DNA of 64,000 nt from Streptomyces caatingaensis (GTDB taxonomy: Bacteria > Actinomycetota > Actinomycetes > Streptomycetales > Streptomycetaceae): positions 738,397 to 802,396 of the forward strand of contig NZ_LFXA01000018.1 in NCBI RefSeq assembly GCF_001187435.1, written 5' to 3'. How positions within the stretch are numbered: the stretch's first letter is position 1; each line of letters begins with the position of its first letter. The notes below the pieces were generated by a model, which had not been told where the DNA came from, made no database searches, and saw nothing but the letters and a program-made list of their open reading frames with translations. Positions 17,612 through 26,818 of this stretch are shown piece by piece. Made by a program: the position numbers and the translations under genes.

Positions 17612-18269
17612 GCGCGGGAGCGGTCGCCCCTGGACGCGCAGGTGACACAGTCGATCCGCGTATTCGGCGGATTCGGGTGCTCCGGTGCTGCCGGAGTGCT
17701 GGAAGAGACGCGTTCCGGCCAGGACTCGGACCGTTTCCGACGACCAGGTGAAGTGACCGCCCGGCCGGCTGCCGTTCGATGGGCCGGATATTCCCTTTGC
17801 GGGTAACAGCCGTGGCCGCCCTGGTGATTGGCCGTAAATTCCGATTCCGTTTGTGTGTGAGCTGTGTATTCCGGTTTCGGGCGGGAGGTGTGGTCCGGCT
17901 CCGGAGTGGAGAATTCCGGTGGCGGAAAGGTGATCGTTGCGAGGGCGAAGTGAGCCGCTTAGGTTCACCGGGGGAACAGCTCCGGCCACATCGGCGGAGC
18001 TGGAAGGGGGGAGCGGTGAACCGCATATCTGCGCGCACGGATGCGACTGCGTCCGTCGACGCCATGCCGGCCCGTGGGGTGCGGCGTCCGGAGAGGAAAA
18101 GCTCCGGTTTATGACCGCGTGCGGCCGTAGGGCCGCCGCCCGGAATGTCATTGCCTGGACGGACTCGCAGTGATTCGCGTCGTCGTGACGTCTCATGCTC
18201 CTGCGAGTGTTCGCCGCCTGTACAGATCTCGTCGCCCTCGCGCGACGCCAGAGGGGTTTCGGAACCACT
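17612..18269. other. Gene-free, AT-richer region upstream of the ALF/lectin operon
   Basis: 658 bases without a supportable gene. Local composition is noticeably less G+C-rich than the neighbours around 17780-17930. The short motif ATTCCG recurs there (17843-17935, in AAATTCCGATTCCG, GTATTCCGG, GAATTCCGG). It most likely carries the promoter and operators of the ALF operon; I could not place a confident -35/-10 pair. Confidence 0.5.
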
Positions 18270-19835
18270 ATGCACAAGAGACATCGCGCCTCCACACGTG
18301 TCCGGAGGATCGTCACGCGCGGCCTCGTGACCACCACCACGCTCGCCGCCGTGACCGGTGTCGTCGCCCAGGAGGCCGCCCTCGCCGCGCCGAGGGGCGC
18401 CGTCGCCCCGGCGGACGCCATCGGAACCGACGGCGAGCAGCGCATCGCGGCGGCCGCGGTCATCGACTTCTTCCCGAGCAGTGCGAACCTGCAGCTCAGC
18501 GATTACGACTTCGTCCGCCTGCTGTGGCAGAAGGCCGGTGAGTCGGGCGAGAAGTGGACCGCGGTCCGCACGGCGGCCGAGGCGGCCATGGCCAGTTCCT
18601 CCGCCGAGGACCATGTGCGGTTCATCGTCACGGGCATCGCCGAGGCAGGGAAGACCGACAGGAAGCGGCAGGACGACCAGGCCGAGGCCGACCGTGCGGC
18701 CCGCCTCGCCAAGTCCCAGGCGCTGCTGGCCGTCGGCATCCCCAGCACCCCGGAGCTGCTGGCGCTCAGCGACGACAATTTCATCCGGGCTGTCATCAAG
18801 TATTCGGCTGCGGGCTCGGAGGTCCAGAAGGCGGGTGCCAAGGCGCTGGCCGGGAATGCCGCCGACTGGCGGGAGTTCATCGTCAACGGCGCCCGTGAGG
18901 CCCACAACCGCGACATCGAGAACGAGCTCAAGGAAATCGAGGAGAAGAACCGCCAGGAGGCCGAGCGCAAAAAGGAACAGGCCGCCCGCAAGAACGTTGC
19001 GGCGCTTTTCCGTATGACGCCGACCGAGGCGATGCTCACCCTGGGCGACGACAACTTCATCCGGGAACTGCTGCGTACGGCCCCGGAAGATCTGCGGGGG
19101 AGCGAGCTGTACACGGCCGCTCAGCGGACTGTGCTCAGCTCCGACCCGGCGGAGTGGAAGAAGTTCATCCACTCCGGTGCGGAGGAGGCGTACAAACGCG
19201 ACGACGAGATCCGTCGGAAGAAGCTCGCGGAGGCCAACCGCGGAGACGTCCGGAAGATCATGGCCTTGGCGGAGAACGGCGGGGTGAACCCGGGGCTGGT
19301 GGACGCGGCACGGAAGGCACTTGCCGGCGACGACGAGGAGGTCGCCCGGTTCCTCAAGCCGGACAGCCTGAACCGCGCGCGGCGGCAGTCGCTCCGGGTC
19401 AGTGTCGGGCCGCAGGCCGGGTGGTACGTCCGAGGGTCGGCCCCGGACGGCGACTACGGCTACATCGGCCCCGTCGACGCCAAGAGCAAGCAGGCCGCCC
19501 GTGAGGAGGCCACCTGGGTCATCGTGCCCGCGCTCGCCAGCAATCCCGGTTGCTTCTCCTTCGAGTCGGTGCGCAAGCCGGGCTACTACCTGTGGAGCGA
19601 GAGCAAAGGCAACGGGATCGTCCGGATAGTCGGGGACGACGGCAGCGCGGAATTCAAGGGGAACGCCACCTGGTGCCGTCGCGAGGGATTCGCCGGGACC
19701 GGGACATCGTTCGAGCTGGCGAGCTGGCCCGGGGTCTACCTGCGGTCGGGGTACGGACAGCTTTATGTCGGCGCTTCTGGTGAGCAGTTCGACCAGGAGG
19801 CCACATGGACTGTCGCTCCTCCGCTTGCGCGTTGA
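18270..19835 (+). CDS. Secreted ALF-repeat protein with C-terminal AbfB-type lectin domain
   Basis: 521-residue exported protein. Start ATG 18270 gives a good Sec signal (KRHRASTRVRR then TTTTLAAVTGVVAQEAALAAP). Four ALF repeats (short helical repeats typical of Streptomyces secreted polymorphic toxins) are visible as helix pairs around AEAAMASSSAEDHVRFIV, AKALAGNAADWREFIVNG, QRTVLSSDPAEWKKFIHSG and RKALAGDDEEVARFL, separated by charged helices. The last 150 residues form a beta-trefoil like arabinofuranosidase-B carbohydrate-binding domains (PGCFSFESVRKPGYYL, SFELASWPGVYLRSGYG, FDQEATWTV). There is no enzyme domain. First gene of a four-gene run with gaps of 46, 29 and -4 bases. Likely a binding or scaffold subunit of a secreted particle (inference). 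Confidence 0.87.
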   Translation: MHKRHRASTRVRRIVTRGLVTTTTLAAVTGVVAQEAALAAPRGAVAPADAIGTDGEQRIAAAAVIDFFPSSANLQLSDYDFVRLLWQKAGESGEKWTAVRTAAEAAMASSSAEDHVRFIVTGIAEAGKTDRKRQDDQAEADRAARLAKSQALLAVGIPSTPELLALSDDNFIRAVIKYSAAGSEVQKAGAKALAGNAADWREFIVNGAREAHNRDIENELKEIEEKNRQEAERKKEQAARKNVAALFRMTPTEAMLTLGDDNFIRELLRTAPEDLRGSELYTAAQRTVLSSDPAEWKKFIHSGAEEAYKRDDEIRRKKLAEANRGDVRKIMALAENGGVNPGLVDAARKALAGDDEEVARFLKPDSLNRARRQSLRVSVGPQAGWYVRGSAPDGDYGYIGPVDAKSKQAAREEATWVIVPALASNPGCFSFESVRKPGYYLWSESKGNGIVRIVGDDGSAEFKGNATWCRREGFAGTGTSFELASWPGVYLRSGYGQLYVGASGEQFDQEATWTVAPPLAR

Positions 19836-19881
19836 TGCTCCCCCCTTCCGAGTTCACCCCCAGAGAAGAACGGATCCCACG

Positions 19882-20418
19882 ATGTTCCGGACCACACGGG
19901 CCGCGCTGGCCGTCGGTGCCAGTCTCGCGGCTCTGGCCGGCGGCGCGACCACCACGTACGCAGCTCCTGCCGACACGTCCTCCTTCGTACGCCTGCGGGC
20001 GGAGCACAGCGGGAAGTGCCTCACCATTGAGGACGCCAAGATCGGCGAAGGGGCGTACGCCGTCCAGCAGTCCTGCTCCGACGACCTGGACAACCAGCTC
20101 TTCCAACTGCGCTCCGCCGGCGCGGGGACGATCTCGGTATGGGCCAAACACAGTGGCCGCTGCCTGGGAGTTGGACCGAACACCGACTGGAACGTCCAGC
20201 AGTTGTGGTGCCCCGACAACTCCAGCCAGCGCTGGCGGGTGATGCTCGTCGAGGTCGCAAAGGGCCTGTACGAAGTGCGCCCCGCGGGCGACCCCGGCTC
20301 CCAGGCCTACTGCCTCACCATTCCGGGATACAGCCAGGACGAGGGTACGAGGGCGTTGAGCTGGACATGCACCGGAGCCCCCTCCCAACGCTGGCACCTG
20401 CAGCCGGCCGCCTCCTGA
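19882..20418 (+). CDS. Secreted ricin-type beta-trefoil lectin, copy 1
   Basis: 178-residue stand-alone lectin. Sec signal 1-29 (TRAALAVGASLAALAGGATTTYAAP), then one complete ricin_B_lectin trefoil with three repeats ending in QxF/QxW-type motifs: NQLFQL, SSQRWRV and SQRWHL, with paired cysteines in each lobe (GKCL...QQSC, GRCLG...LWC, AYCL...SWTC). Expected to bind surface glycans. It sits between the ALF/AbfB gene and a second ricin lectin in the same direction. No catalytic or ALF domain is fused, unlike UmbA-type trypsin-lectin proteins. Confidence 0.9.
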   Translation: MFRTTRAALAVGASLAALAGGATTTYAAPADTSSFVRLRAEHSGKCLTIEDAKIGEGAYAVQQSCSDDLDNQLFQLRSAGAGTISVWAKHSGRCLGVGPNTDWNVQQLWCPDNSSQRWRVMLVEVAKGLYEVRPAGDPGSQAYCLTIPGYSQDEGTRALSWTCTGAPSQRWHLQPAAS

Positions 20419-20447
20419 AACCCACTCGAGTAGAAACGGATCTCACC

Positions 20448-21008
20448 ATGGCACGGATAGTTCGGGCCGCAGCCGCTCTCGGCGCAGGTCTGGTAGCGCT
20501 GGCCGGTGCCACGACCACCGCACATGCGCGGGGAGTCCCTTCTGCTTCTGTCGGCACCGAGGGGGGAACGGTCGTGGAGCTCCAAGCGGCGGACAGTAAC
20601 GCCTGCCTGGCCGCCGTAGACAGGAACGGCTTCCGTGCGGGGCTGGACTTCTGCACGACCGACTGGGAGACGGGACTGTGGCAGGTGATTCCCGTCGACA
20701 ACTCCTCTGTCGAATTCCGGACGGTATCCGGCGGCAAGTGCCTTGAGGTGGAGAACAGCGGCACCCAGGCCGGAGCGGCTGTCCAGGTCTGGGACTGCAC
20801 CGGGGGCAAGCAGATGCGCTGGCAGATGGACCTCGTCGATCCCGTCCGGAATCTGTACCAGCTGCGGCCCACGCATACGTCGGACCGCTGCCTGGACATA
20901 GTCAACGGTGCCCTGGAACTCGGCGTGAACGCACAGTCGTGGTACTGCAACCAGACCGAAGCCCAGCTGTGGCGGATCAAGCCGGTAGAGCGGCGGCCGA
21001 CGTCGTGA
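20448..21008 (+). CDS. Secreted ricin-type beta-trefoil lectin, copy 2
   Basis: 186-residue paralogue of the preceding lectin. Sec signal 1-28 (AAAALGAGLVALAGATTTAHA). Trefoil repeats: NACLAAV...DFCTTDWETGLWQV, GKCLEVENSG...VWDCTGGKQMRWQM and DRCLDIVNG...SWYCNQTEAQLWRI. The pair has diverged strongly, which suggests different glycan specificities. Its TGA stop overlaps the GTG start of the next ALF gene (GTGA), so the lectin and ALF/coiled-coil proteins are translationally coupled and probably made in fixed ratio. Confidence 0.9.
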   Translation: MARIVRAAAALGAGLVALAGATTTAHARGVPSASVGTEGGTVVELQAADSNACLAAVDRNGFRAGLDFCTTDWETGLWQVIPVDNSSVEFRTVSGGKCLEVENSGTQAGAAVQVWDCTGGKQMRWQMDLVDPVRNLYQLRPTHTSDRCLDIVNGALELGVNAQSWYCNQTEAQLWRIKPVERRPTS

Positions 21009-22093
21009 ACCGCCGGACGTGGGCCGTACCCGCGCTGGTCGTCGGCTTGTTGACCGGCACTTCGGCGGGGACGGCCCCCGCCCGGGCCGTCACCCCGGCT
21101 GTAGCCGTCGCTGCCGCCGACCAGCCAGTCGCCCTCATCTCCGCCGTCGCGGCCGAGGACGCACGCAACCGCGTCCGCAAGATGGCCATGTCGCCCCTCC
21201 CGGACGAGATCCGCAGCTCCGCCTGGCTCGCCCTGCGCAGCAGCCGGGGCGATGCGGCGATCGCCGAGTGGCTGGCGCCCGGTGGCGGATTCCAGAAGGC
21301 GCTCCAGCGGATGCGCACCACTCAGAGCATGAACCGGGCCTTCTGCGAACGGGTGTTGCGCACGCACTCCGCTGCCTTCTCCCCCGAGGTGCACGCCGCG
21401 GCCGAGCGCGCCGTCGCGGGAACGCCCGTCGACCAGGCTGCCTTCGCCAGGTCCGGCTACGACGCGGCCCTGAAGCGCGACCGGGCGGCCCGGGAGGCCG
21501 ACGGTCAACGCAAGGCCGAAGTGGCGGCGAAGGACCGGGACTTCGTCCGGAGCATCGCAGAGAACGACCCGGGCGAGCAGGTGCGGGTCGCCGCGCGGTG
21601 GGCACTGCGGCCCGGGGCCGGTGACGCGGACGTGGCGGAGTTCTTCGGCTACGGATGGGCGACCGGCGCGACCCTCGATCTCGAGGGTTACCGGATGCGT
21701 GTCGCGGACGCGGAAGTGGCGCGGCACCACACCCTCTCCCGCCTGCTGGAGAAGGCCACCGCCGCCGAGGAGGCCCTGAAGAGCGCTGCCGACGAGGTCG
21801 AGGCCCGCGCCGAGGCCGAACGGGCCTGGGGCGAGGTGGCCGACCACGCCGACGCCGCGCGCAAGGCGTGGCTGGCCGAGCGGGACACGGCCATGGCGCA
21901 GGCGGAGAACTGGCGGAACATCGCCCAGGCGTCCAAGGACTCGGCCGACCGGCTCTGGAAGAACATCGGTGACTCCGCCGCGGCCAACCATGACTCCTGG
22001 GCCGGCGAACAGACGGAGGCGGCCGGTACGGCCGTCTTCTGGAAGGACATGTTCGACCGGGCCCAGGAGAGCGAGAACCGTGTGAAGGGCTGA
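21005..22093 (+). CDS. Secreted ALF-repeat/coiled-coil protein without toxin domain
   Basis: 362 residues from GTG 21005, which overlaps the upstream stop. Sec signal 1-28 (PALVVGLLTGTSAGTAPARA). Three ALF-type repeats: RSSAWLALRSSRGDAAIAEWL, AAAERAVAGTPVDQAAFARSG, and AARWALRPGAGDADVAEFFGYG. About 130 residues of charged coiled coil follow (LLEKATAAEEALKSAADEVEARAE ... FWKDMFDRAQESENR), ending without any effector domain. It resembles the N-terminal half of the next, much larger toxin, as if ring and stalk parts were made as a separate subunit. A hairpin with a T-rich tail follows. Confidence 0.83.
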   Translation: MNRRTWAVPALVVGLLTGTSAGTAPARAVTPAVAVAAADQPVALISAVAAEDARNRVRKMAMSPLPDEIRSSAWLALRSSRGDAAIAEWLAPGGGFQKALQRMRTTQSMNRAFCERVLRTHSAAFSPEVHAAAERAVAGTPVDQAAFARSGYDAALKRDRAAREADGQRKAEVAAKDRDFVRSIAENDPGEQVRVAARWALRPGAGDADVAEFFGYGWATGATLDLEGYRMRVADAEVARHHTLSRLLEKATAAEEALKSAADEVEARAEAERAWGEVADHADAARKAWLAERDTAMAQAENWRNIAQASKDSADRLWKNIGDSAAANHDSWAGEQTEAAGTAVFWKDMFDRAQESENRVKG

Positions 22094-22125
22094 CCCGCCC
22101 GCCGCGTCATCTCGCTTCGACCCCC

Positions 22126-22165
22126 AGACCCCTGCTCGCGGATGAAGGGCGGGGGTCTTTCTTTT
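22126..22165 (+). terminator. Terminator of the ALF/lectin operon
   Basis: Stem AGACCCC / GGGGTCT (22126-22132 with 22152-22158), followed by TTCTTTT. It separates the four-gene operon from the toxin gene. Confidence 0.6.
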
Positions 22166-22193
22166 CTTCATTCCTTTCATCAGGAGGATTCCC

Positions 22194-25100
22194 GTGATGG
22201 GTGGATTCCGGCCGAGGGCCGGAAGACCGCGCGGTGGTGTGACCCGCGCGGTGAGAGCAGCGGTGTCCACGGCGGTGGCCGTGGCGCTGCTGGGCGGGCT
22301 GACGGGCCAGTCGGCCGGCGCGGTGGAGAGACCGGAGCGCCTCTCCAGGTTCGCTGCCACGGCCCCGGCGACCGCACCGGCGCCTCGTCCGCAGACCGGT
22401 TTCGAGCGTCGTGCCGACGACGGCGACCGGCAACTGGTCGAGGTCATGGCCGAGTTCGACGAGGACGAGGAGGTCAAGGCCGCCGCGAGAAAGGCGCTGG
22501 AGAGCAGCGATCCGAACGCGGTCCGGGAGTTCCTGGAGCACGGCGAGGCCGAGGCCCGCAAGCGGTCCCAGGAGAAGAAGGACGCCGCCGACGCCGAGAA
22601 CCGGCGCAAGATCGAGGCGATGCGCGGGACCGGCGGCCCGTACTTCGAGCAGGAGGTGGACCGGGTCCTCAAGGGCTCGCCGCGCGACCGCGCCGACTTC
22701 CTGGCGTTCGGGGCGGAGATAGCCCGGCAGCGGGACAAGAAGACCGACGAGAACGACAGGAAGCAGGCGGCGGAGAACCGCAAGCGCGTCGAGATGCTCG
22801 CCGCCGCCGGCGGGCCGGAGGTCAAGAAGGCCGCACAGGCGGCACTCGCGACCGATGACGAGAAGGCGATCGCGGAGTTCCTGGAGAAGGGCTACCAGGA
22901 GGCCGCGAAGAAGGACGCCGACGCCCGCGCGGACCGCGAGAAGGCCGAGAAGGAGGCGCGGGAGGCCGCCGAGAAGCTCAAGGAGCTGGCGGAGAAGTCC
23001 GCCCGTGCCGCCGAGGCACGCACCAAGCTGATCGCCGCCCACGGCGACGCCGTCAAGGCTCTCAAGAACGCGTCCAACGCCATGAGTAGCCGCCGCCGCG
23101 TCACGGCAGGCGGACCGGATGCTGGCCGCCGACCGGGCGGGCAAGCGGCTGTCCGACTACGGCGGCGTGAAGGCCGATGTCGCCCGTCAGGTCGGCAACG
23201 CGGGCGACGCGGCCAAGGCGGCCGAAATCGCCGCGCGGCAGGCCAAGGCGCAGGCCGACGTGCTCGTGGAGACCGGGCTGACGCACGGCGTGCGGTGGTC
23301 CGAGGTCGCCCAGGGCATCAAGGCGGCGGCGGACGCGGCCGTCAAGGCGAGCGAGACCGCGCAGCACGCGGTGGACGCCACGGCGGCCGACGCGGCCGGG
23401 CTGAACGCCCGGAACGCCACCGAGCTGCACGAGCGGCAGGCCGAGCAGTGGCGGGCCAACGCCGAGGAGCACGCCCGGGCCGCGGCCCGGCTGGCCGAGG
23501 CCGCCGGCCGGCAGGCGAAGGTCGCCGCGGACGCGGCCGCCCGGGGCAAGCAGGCCCGCGTCGACGCCGAGAAGGCGGAGGCGGAGGCGTGGGACCACGC
23601 CCGTAAGACCCGCGAGGCGCGGGCCGAGGCTCAGCGGCAGGCGAAGATCGCCGCCGAGCAGCGGGCGATCGCGGAGCACGAGCGTGCCCTGGCCGCCGAG
23701 GCCCGGGCACGCGCCGAGCGCGAGCGGGACGCCGCCGCGGCGGCGAAGGCCCGCGCCGAGGCCGAGGCCCGCAACGCGTCCGCCAAGCGCGCGGAGGCGC
23801 AGGCGGCCGCCGCCGACGCGGCGGAGAAGCGCGCCTGGGCGGCGCAGATGGAGAGCAAGGCCGCGAGCGCGGACGAGCGGGCGCGCGGCGACGAGACGAA
23901 GGCCCGCGAGGCCCGGGACAAGGCGTACGAGGCCGAGCGCGAGCACCGGGCCGAGGAGGCGCGGGCCAAGGCGTCGGAGGCCATGGAGGCCGCGACCAAG
24001 GGCACCGAGGACGCCGCCCTCACCCGTTCCTACGCGGACGCGGCGCGGGCCGACGCCAAGGCGGCGGGCGAGGCGGCCGGCCGGGCGCGCGGCGCCGCCG
24101 ACGCGGCGAGCGGCGCGGCGATGCGGTCCCGGTCGGCGGCCATCGAGGCGGCCGGTGCCGCGGCCCGCTCCCGTGCCGCGGCGGCCGAGGCGAGCGCCCA
24201 CGCCGCGCGGGCCGACGAGGCTGCGGACAAGGCGGAGGCGGCCGCTTCCGCCGCCGACGCGGCGGCGAACAGGGCGCAGGCCGAGGCGGCCGCCACGCAC
24301 GCGGCGGCACGCCGGGCCGACGCGAAGGCCGCCGAGGCCACGGCGCAGGAGGCCCGCGCGGGTATCGCCTCCCACGAGGCGGCGCGGCTGGCCGGGCTGG
24401 CCGCCGTCGAGGCGAGCGGCGCGCTCCAGGCGGCCGGCCGCACCAAGGACGAGGCCGCCGGGGCGACCAGTGAGGCCGCCATGGCGCAGGTCCAGGCCAC
24501 GGTCGCCGTCCAGGCGTCGCTGGCCGCGCGCTCCACGGCCGCCGGGATCGCCGATCCCGCCAACGAGGCCATCGAGCTGACCGCTCCCTTCTCGGGGCAG
24601 GACGTCGACGCCGACTTCGCGGCCGAAGTGGCCCGGGCGGCCCAGGAGACGGGCGCGACGGAGGTCGCGTCCGCCGACGCGAAGGCCGCCGAGGCGGTCA
24701 GGGCCGCGGAGGCGGCCGAGGCTTCGGCCCAGCGGGCCAACGAGCAGGTGGCCCCGGCGTTCAAGGCGGCGGCCGCGGCGGCACGTTCGTCCGCCGACGC
24801 CGCTCGTTCCTCGGCGGCGGCCATGAAGTCCGCGGCACAGGCCGCGGAGGACGGCGCCAAGGCGCGGGCGGCCGCCGCCCGGGCGAAGGACGCCGATGCC
24901 CAGGCCCAGGCCGACGCGAAGGAGGCCCGCGAAGCGGCGGACCGGGCTTACGCGGACGCCGCCGCCGCGCGCACGGCGGCCACCCAGGCCGAGGCCGAGG
25001 CGGAACGGGCGCGCGGCGCAGCGGCGGAGGCCGACAACCAGGCCGCCGCGGCCAGCAGCGCCGCCGCGCGGGCCGAGAAAGAGGTGGCAACCGCCCAGGC

Positions 25101-26139
25101 AGCCGCGACCCGGGCGGCGAAGGACGCCGAGGACGCGAGGAAGCTGGCGGACTCGGCGGAGGAGCACGCCAAGTCGGCGGAGACCGCGTCGAAGAACGCG
25201 GACAAGTACGCGAAGGAGGCCGACGAGGCGGCCAGGAAGGCCGAGGAGTTCGTCCGCGAGCAAGAGCGGAAGATCCTTGCGAAGGCTGCCGAGAAACGGA
25301 CCGGTCCGGCGGAGGATTCCAAGCCCTCGGGCGACGAGGAGGCGGAGGCTCTCCAGGAGGCGGGCATCACGCCCGAACAGCTCGAAGAGGACCGCAAGCT
25401 CGCGGAGAAGGACCTCGTCGACTACCTGATGGAGAACGGCGCCGAGATCTTGGTCGATCTTGCCGTCGGGGACATCAAGGAGTGCATCGACGACCCCAAC
25501 ATCCCCAAGTGCCTCTGGGCGATTGTCACCAGTCTCCCCCTGGGCAAGGCGGTCAAGGTCGCTGCGAAGCTCAAGGAGATCGGCAAGGCCATCTGGGGGG
25601 TCGACAAGTTCCTCAAGAAGTCCGCCGAGGCCAAGAAGCGGCTCAAGAAGGCGGAGGAGACCCTCGAGAAAGTCCGGAAGAAGATTCCGGACTGTGACAC
25701 GAAGTCCGGTGGCGGGAAGGGCAAGGGCGGGAAGAAGGGGTTCGCCGCCGCCTCGTCCCGCATCGTCATCGAGTGTGACGAGACGGTCCTCTACCGTTCC
25801 CCGGCCACCGGCAAGCGCGCCTCCGAGGAGAAGGGACTGAACACGGCCAACCATGACGGCTCACACCCCACGGCGTACCTTTCCAACAAGCCCGAGGGGG
25901 CGGCGCAGTACGCCGGGAACGGACATGACTACGGCTTCCACCGGTTTGTGATGAAGCCCGGGTTCCAAGAGGCCTTCGGCAAGCTCGAATTCCCCCTCGA
26001 GAACTCGGACGGTGTCTCCGGCCTGACTGAGTGGAGGATTCCTGCCGGCAGGTTCGCCGAGTTCAACTCATATATCGATCACAGCAAGACCCAGTGGTGG
26101 GATGCCGCACTGGGGCACTACTATCCGCCCGCCGGCTAG
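22194..26139 (+). pseudogene. Giant secreted ALF-repeat, alanine-rich coiled-coil polymorphic toxin (UmbC-like), frameshifted
   Basis: Reads as one protein of about 1310 residues only with a +1 shift near 23083-23100. Start GTG 22194 (or ATG 22197) follows AGGAGG at 22182-22187. Order: signal peptide to about 46; three ALF repeats (KAAARKALESSDPNAVREFL, DRVLKGSPRDRADFLAFG, KAAQAALATDDEKAIAEFLEKG); helix to SNAM; then, after the shift, about 730 residues of alanine/glutamate/arginine-rich coiled coil. Next come a pre-toxin segment (DIKECIDDPNIPKCLWAI, PLGKAVK) and a ~115-residue C-terminal domain (LYRSPATG..., TAYLSNKPEG, TEWRIPAGRF). The order R...S...E vaguely recalls ADP-ribosyltransferases, at low confidence. 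In the first frame the downstream residues turn into Arg/Gly-rich shadow, proving the break. An immunity-like gene follows 86 bases later. Confidence 0.85.
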
Positions 26140-26156
26140 CGAGCGGATACGGAACC

Positions 26157-26190
26157 GTGGGCGTGTCCGCCGACCGGCGGATGCGCCCAC
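26157..26190 (+). promoter_or_regulatory. Stem-loop between toxin and immunity genes
   Basis: Arms 26157-26163/26184-26190 and 26166-26171/26176-26181, with a 2-base internal mismatch and the loop GACC. No T run. It could stabilise or attenuate the transcript so that toxin and immunity protein are made in different amounts. Confidence 0.5.
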
Positions 26191-26225
26191 CCGTGATAAC
26201 AGACCCGGATATGAGGGTGAGGACC

Positions 26226-26816
26226 ATGAATGATCGGGACACGCTGGACCGGTTCAACAGCTACCGCGAGCGGGTCGACGCGCTCGTCGGTGCCGTGTCG
26301 GTGGCCGAGGACATCGAACCCAGAGAGCGCGGCGATGGCCGGGTCGCCGCGCTCGTGTATGCGGGAACGCCGGGTCCGGGATATGTGACGGGCTTTACAT
26401 ACGGACTGTCCCTCGTCCCGCGTCCGGATTGGGGGGCGGTGGCCAGAGAGCTCGCCATCACCGTCCGTTCCGATGACGTCGAATGGTGCAGAGTGCCTGC
26501 CAGGATCGTCGCCGCACTGCGTGGTCTGGGGCCGTCGTTCCGGTCCGGGGAGGTCTTCGGCCATGTCGGACGGTATGTGGCCGACTCGGCGATGAACAGT
26601 GTGGTGTTGGGCAGTCCCGTCATTGGTGGTGCGGGGCCGCTCGATCTCGCCTCCGGCCGGGGGGCGACGGGGGAGGCCGACCTGGTGGAGATCCTGGGTG
26701 TGTACCCGATCCACGCAACGGAGCGGGAGTACGTACAGACGCATGGTGCCGAGGCGCTCTGGCGTCTGGGCTGGGACCGAGTCGACCCCGGACGGCCGTC
26801 CGCCGTCCGAACGTAA
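26226..26816 (+). CDS. SUFU-domain-like immunity protein for the adjacent toxin
   Basis: 196-residue soluble protein without signal peptide. Start ATG 26226 lies just after GGTGAGG; ATG 26211 is an alternative. The sequence follows the suppressor-of-fused (SUFU) fold pattern seen in bacterial immunity proteins: a central GFTYGLSLVPRPDW, then VPARIVAALRGLG, a GEVFGHVGRYVADS turn, and the C-terminal hallmark VEILGVYPIHATEREYVQTHGAEALW. SUFU-like proteins are a known immunity superfamily of polymorphic toxin loci. Position directly after the toxin's C-terminal domain supports that role. Cytoplasmic location fits protection against an intracellular-acting toxin. Confidence 0.8.
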   Translation: MNDRDTLDRFNSYRERVDALVGAVSVAEDIEPRERGDGRVAALVYAGTPGPGYVTGFTYGLSLVPRPDWGAVARELAITVRSDDVEWCRVPARIVAALRGLGPSFRSGEVFGHVGRYVADSAMNSVVLGSPVIGGAGPLDLASGRGATGEADLVEILGVYPIHATEREYVQTHGAEALWRLGWDRVDPGRPSAVRT

Positions 26817-26818
26817 CC

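Noticed and set aside
17612..18194. Short open frames in the AT-richer stretch before the ALF operon
   Set aside because: No ribosome site, no domain, poor codon bias; more likely regulatory DNA.
18270..26816. Phage or integrative element carrying the toxin locus
   Set aside because: No integrase, transposase, direct repeats or tRNA attachment site seen at either side.
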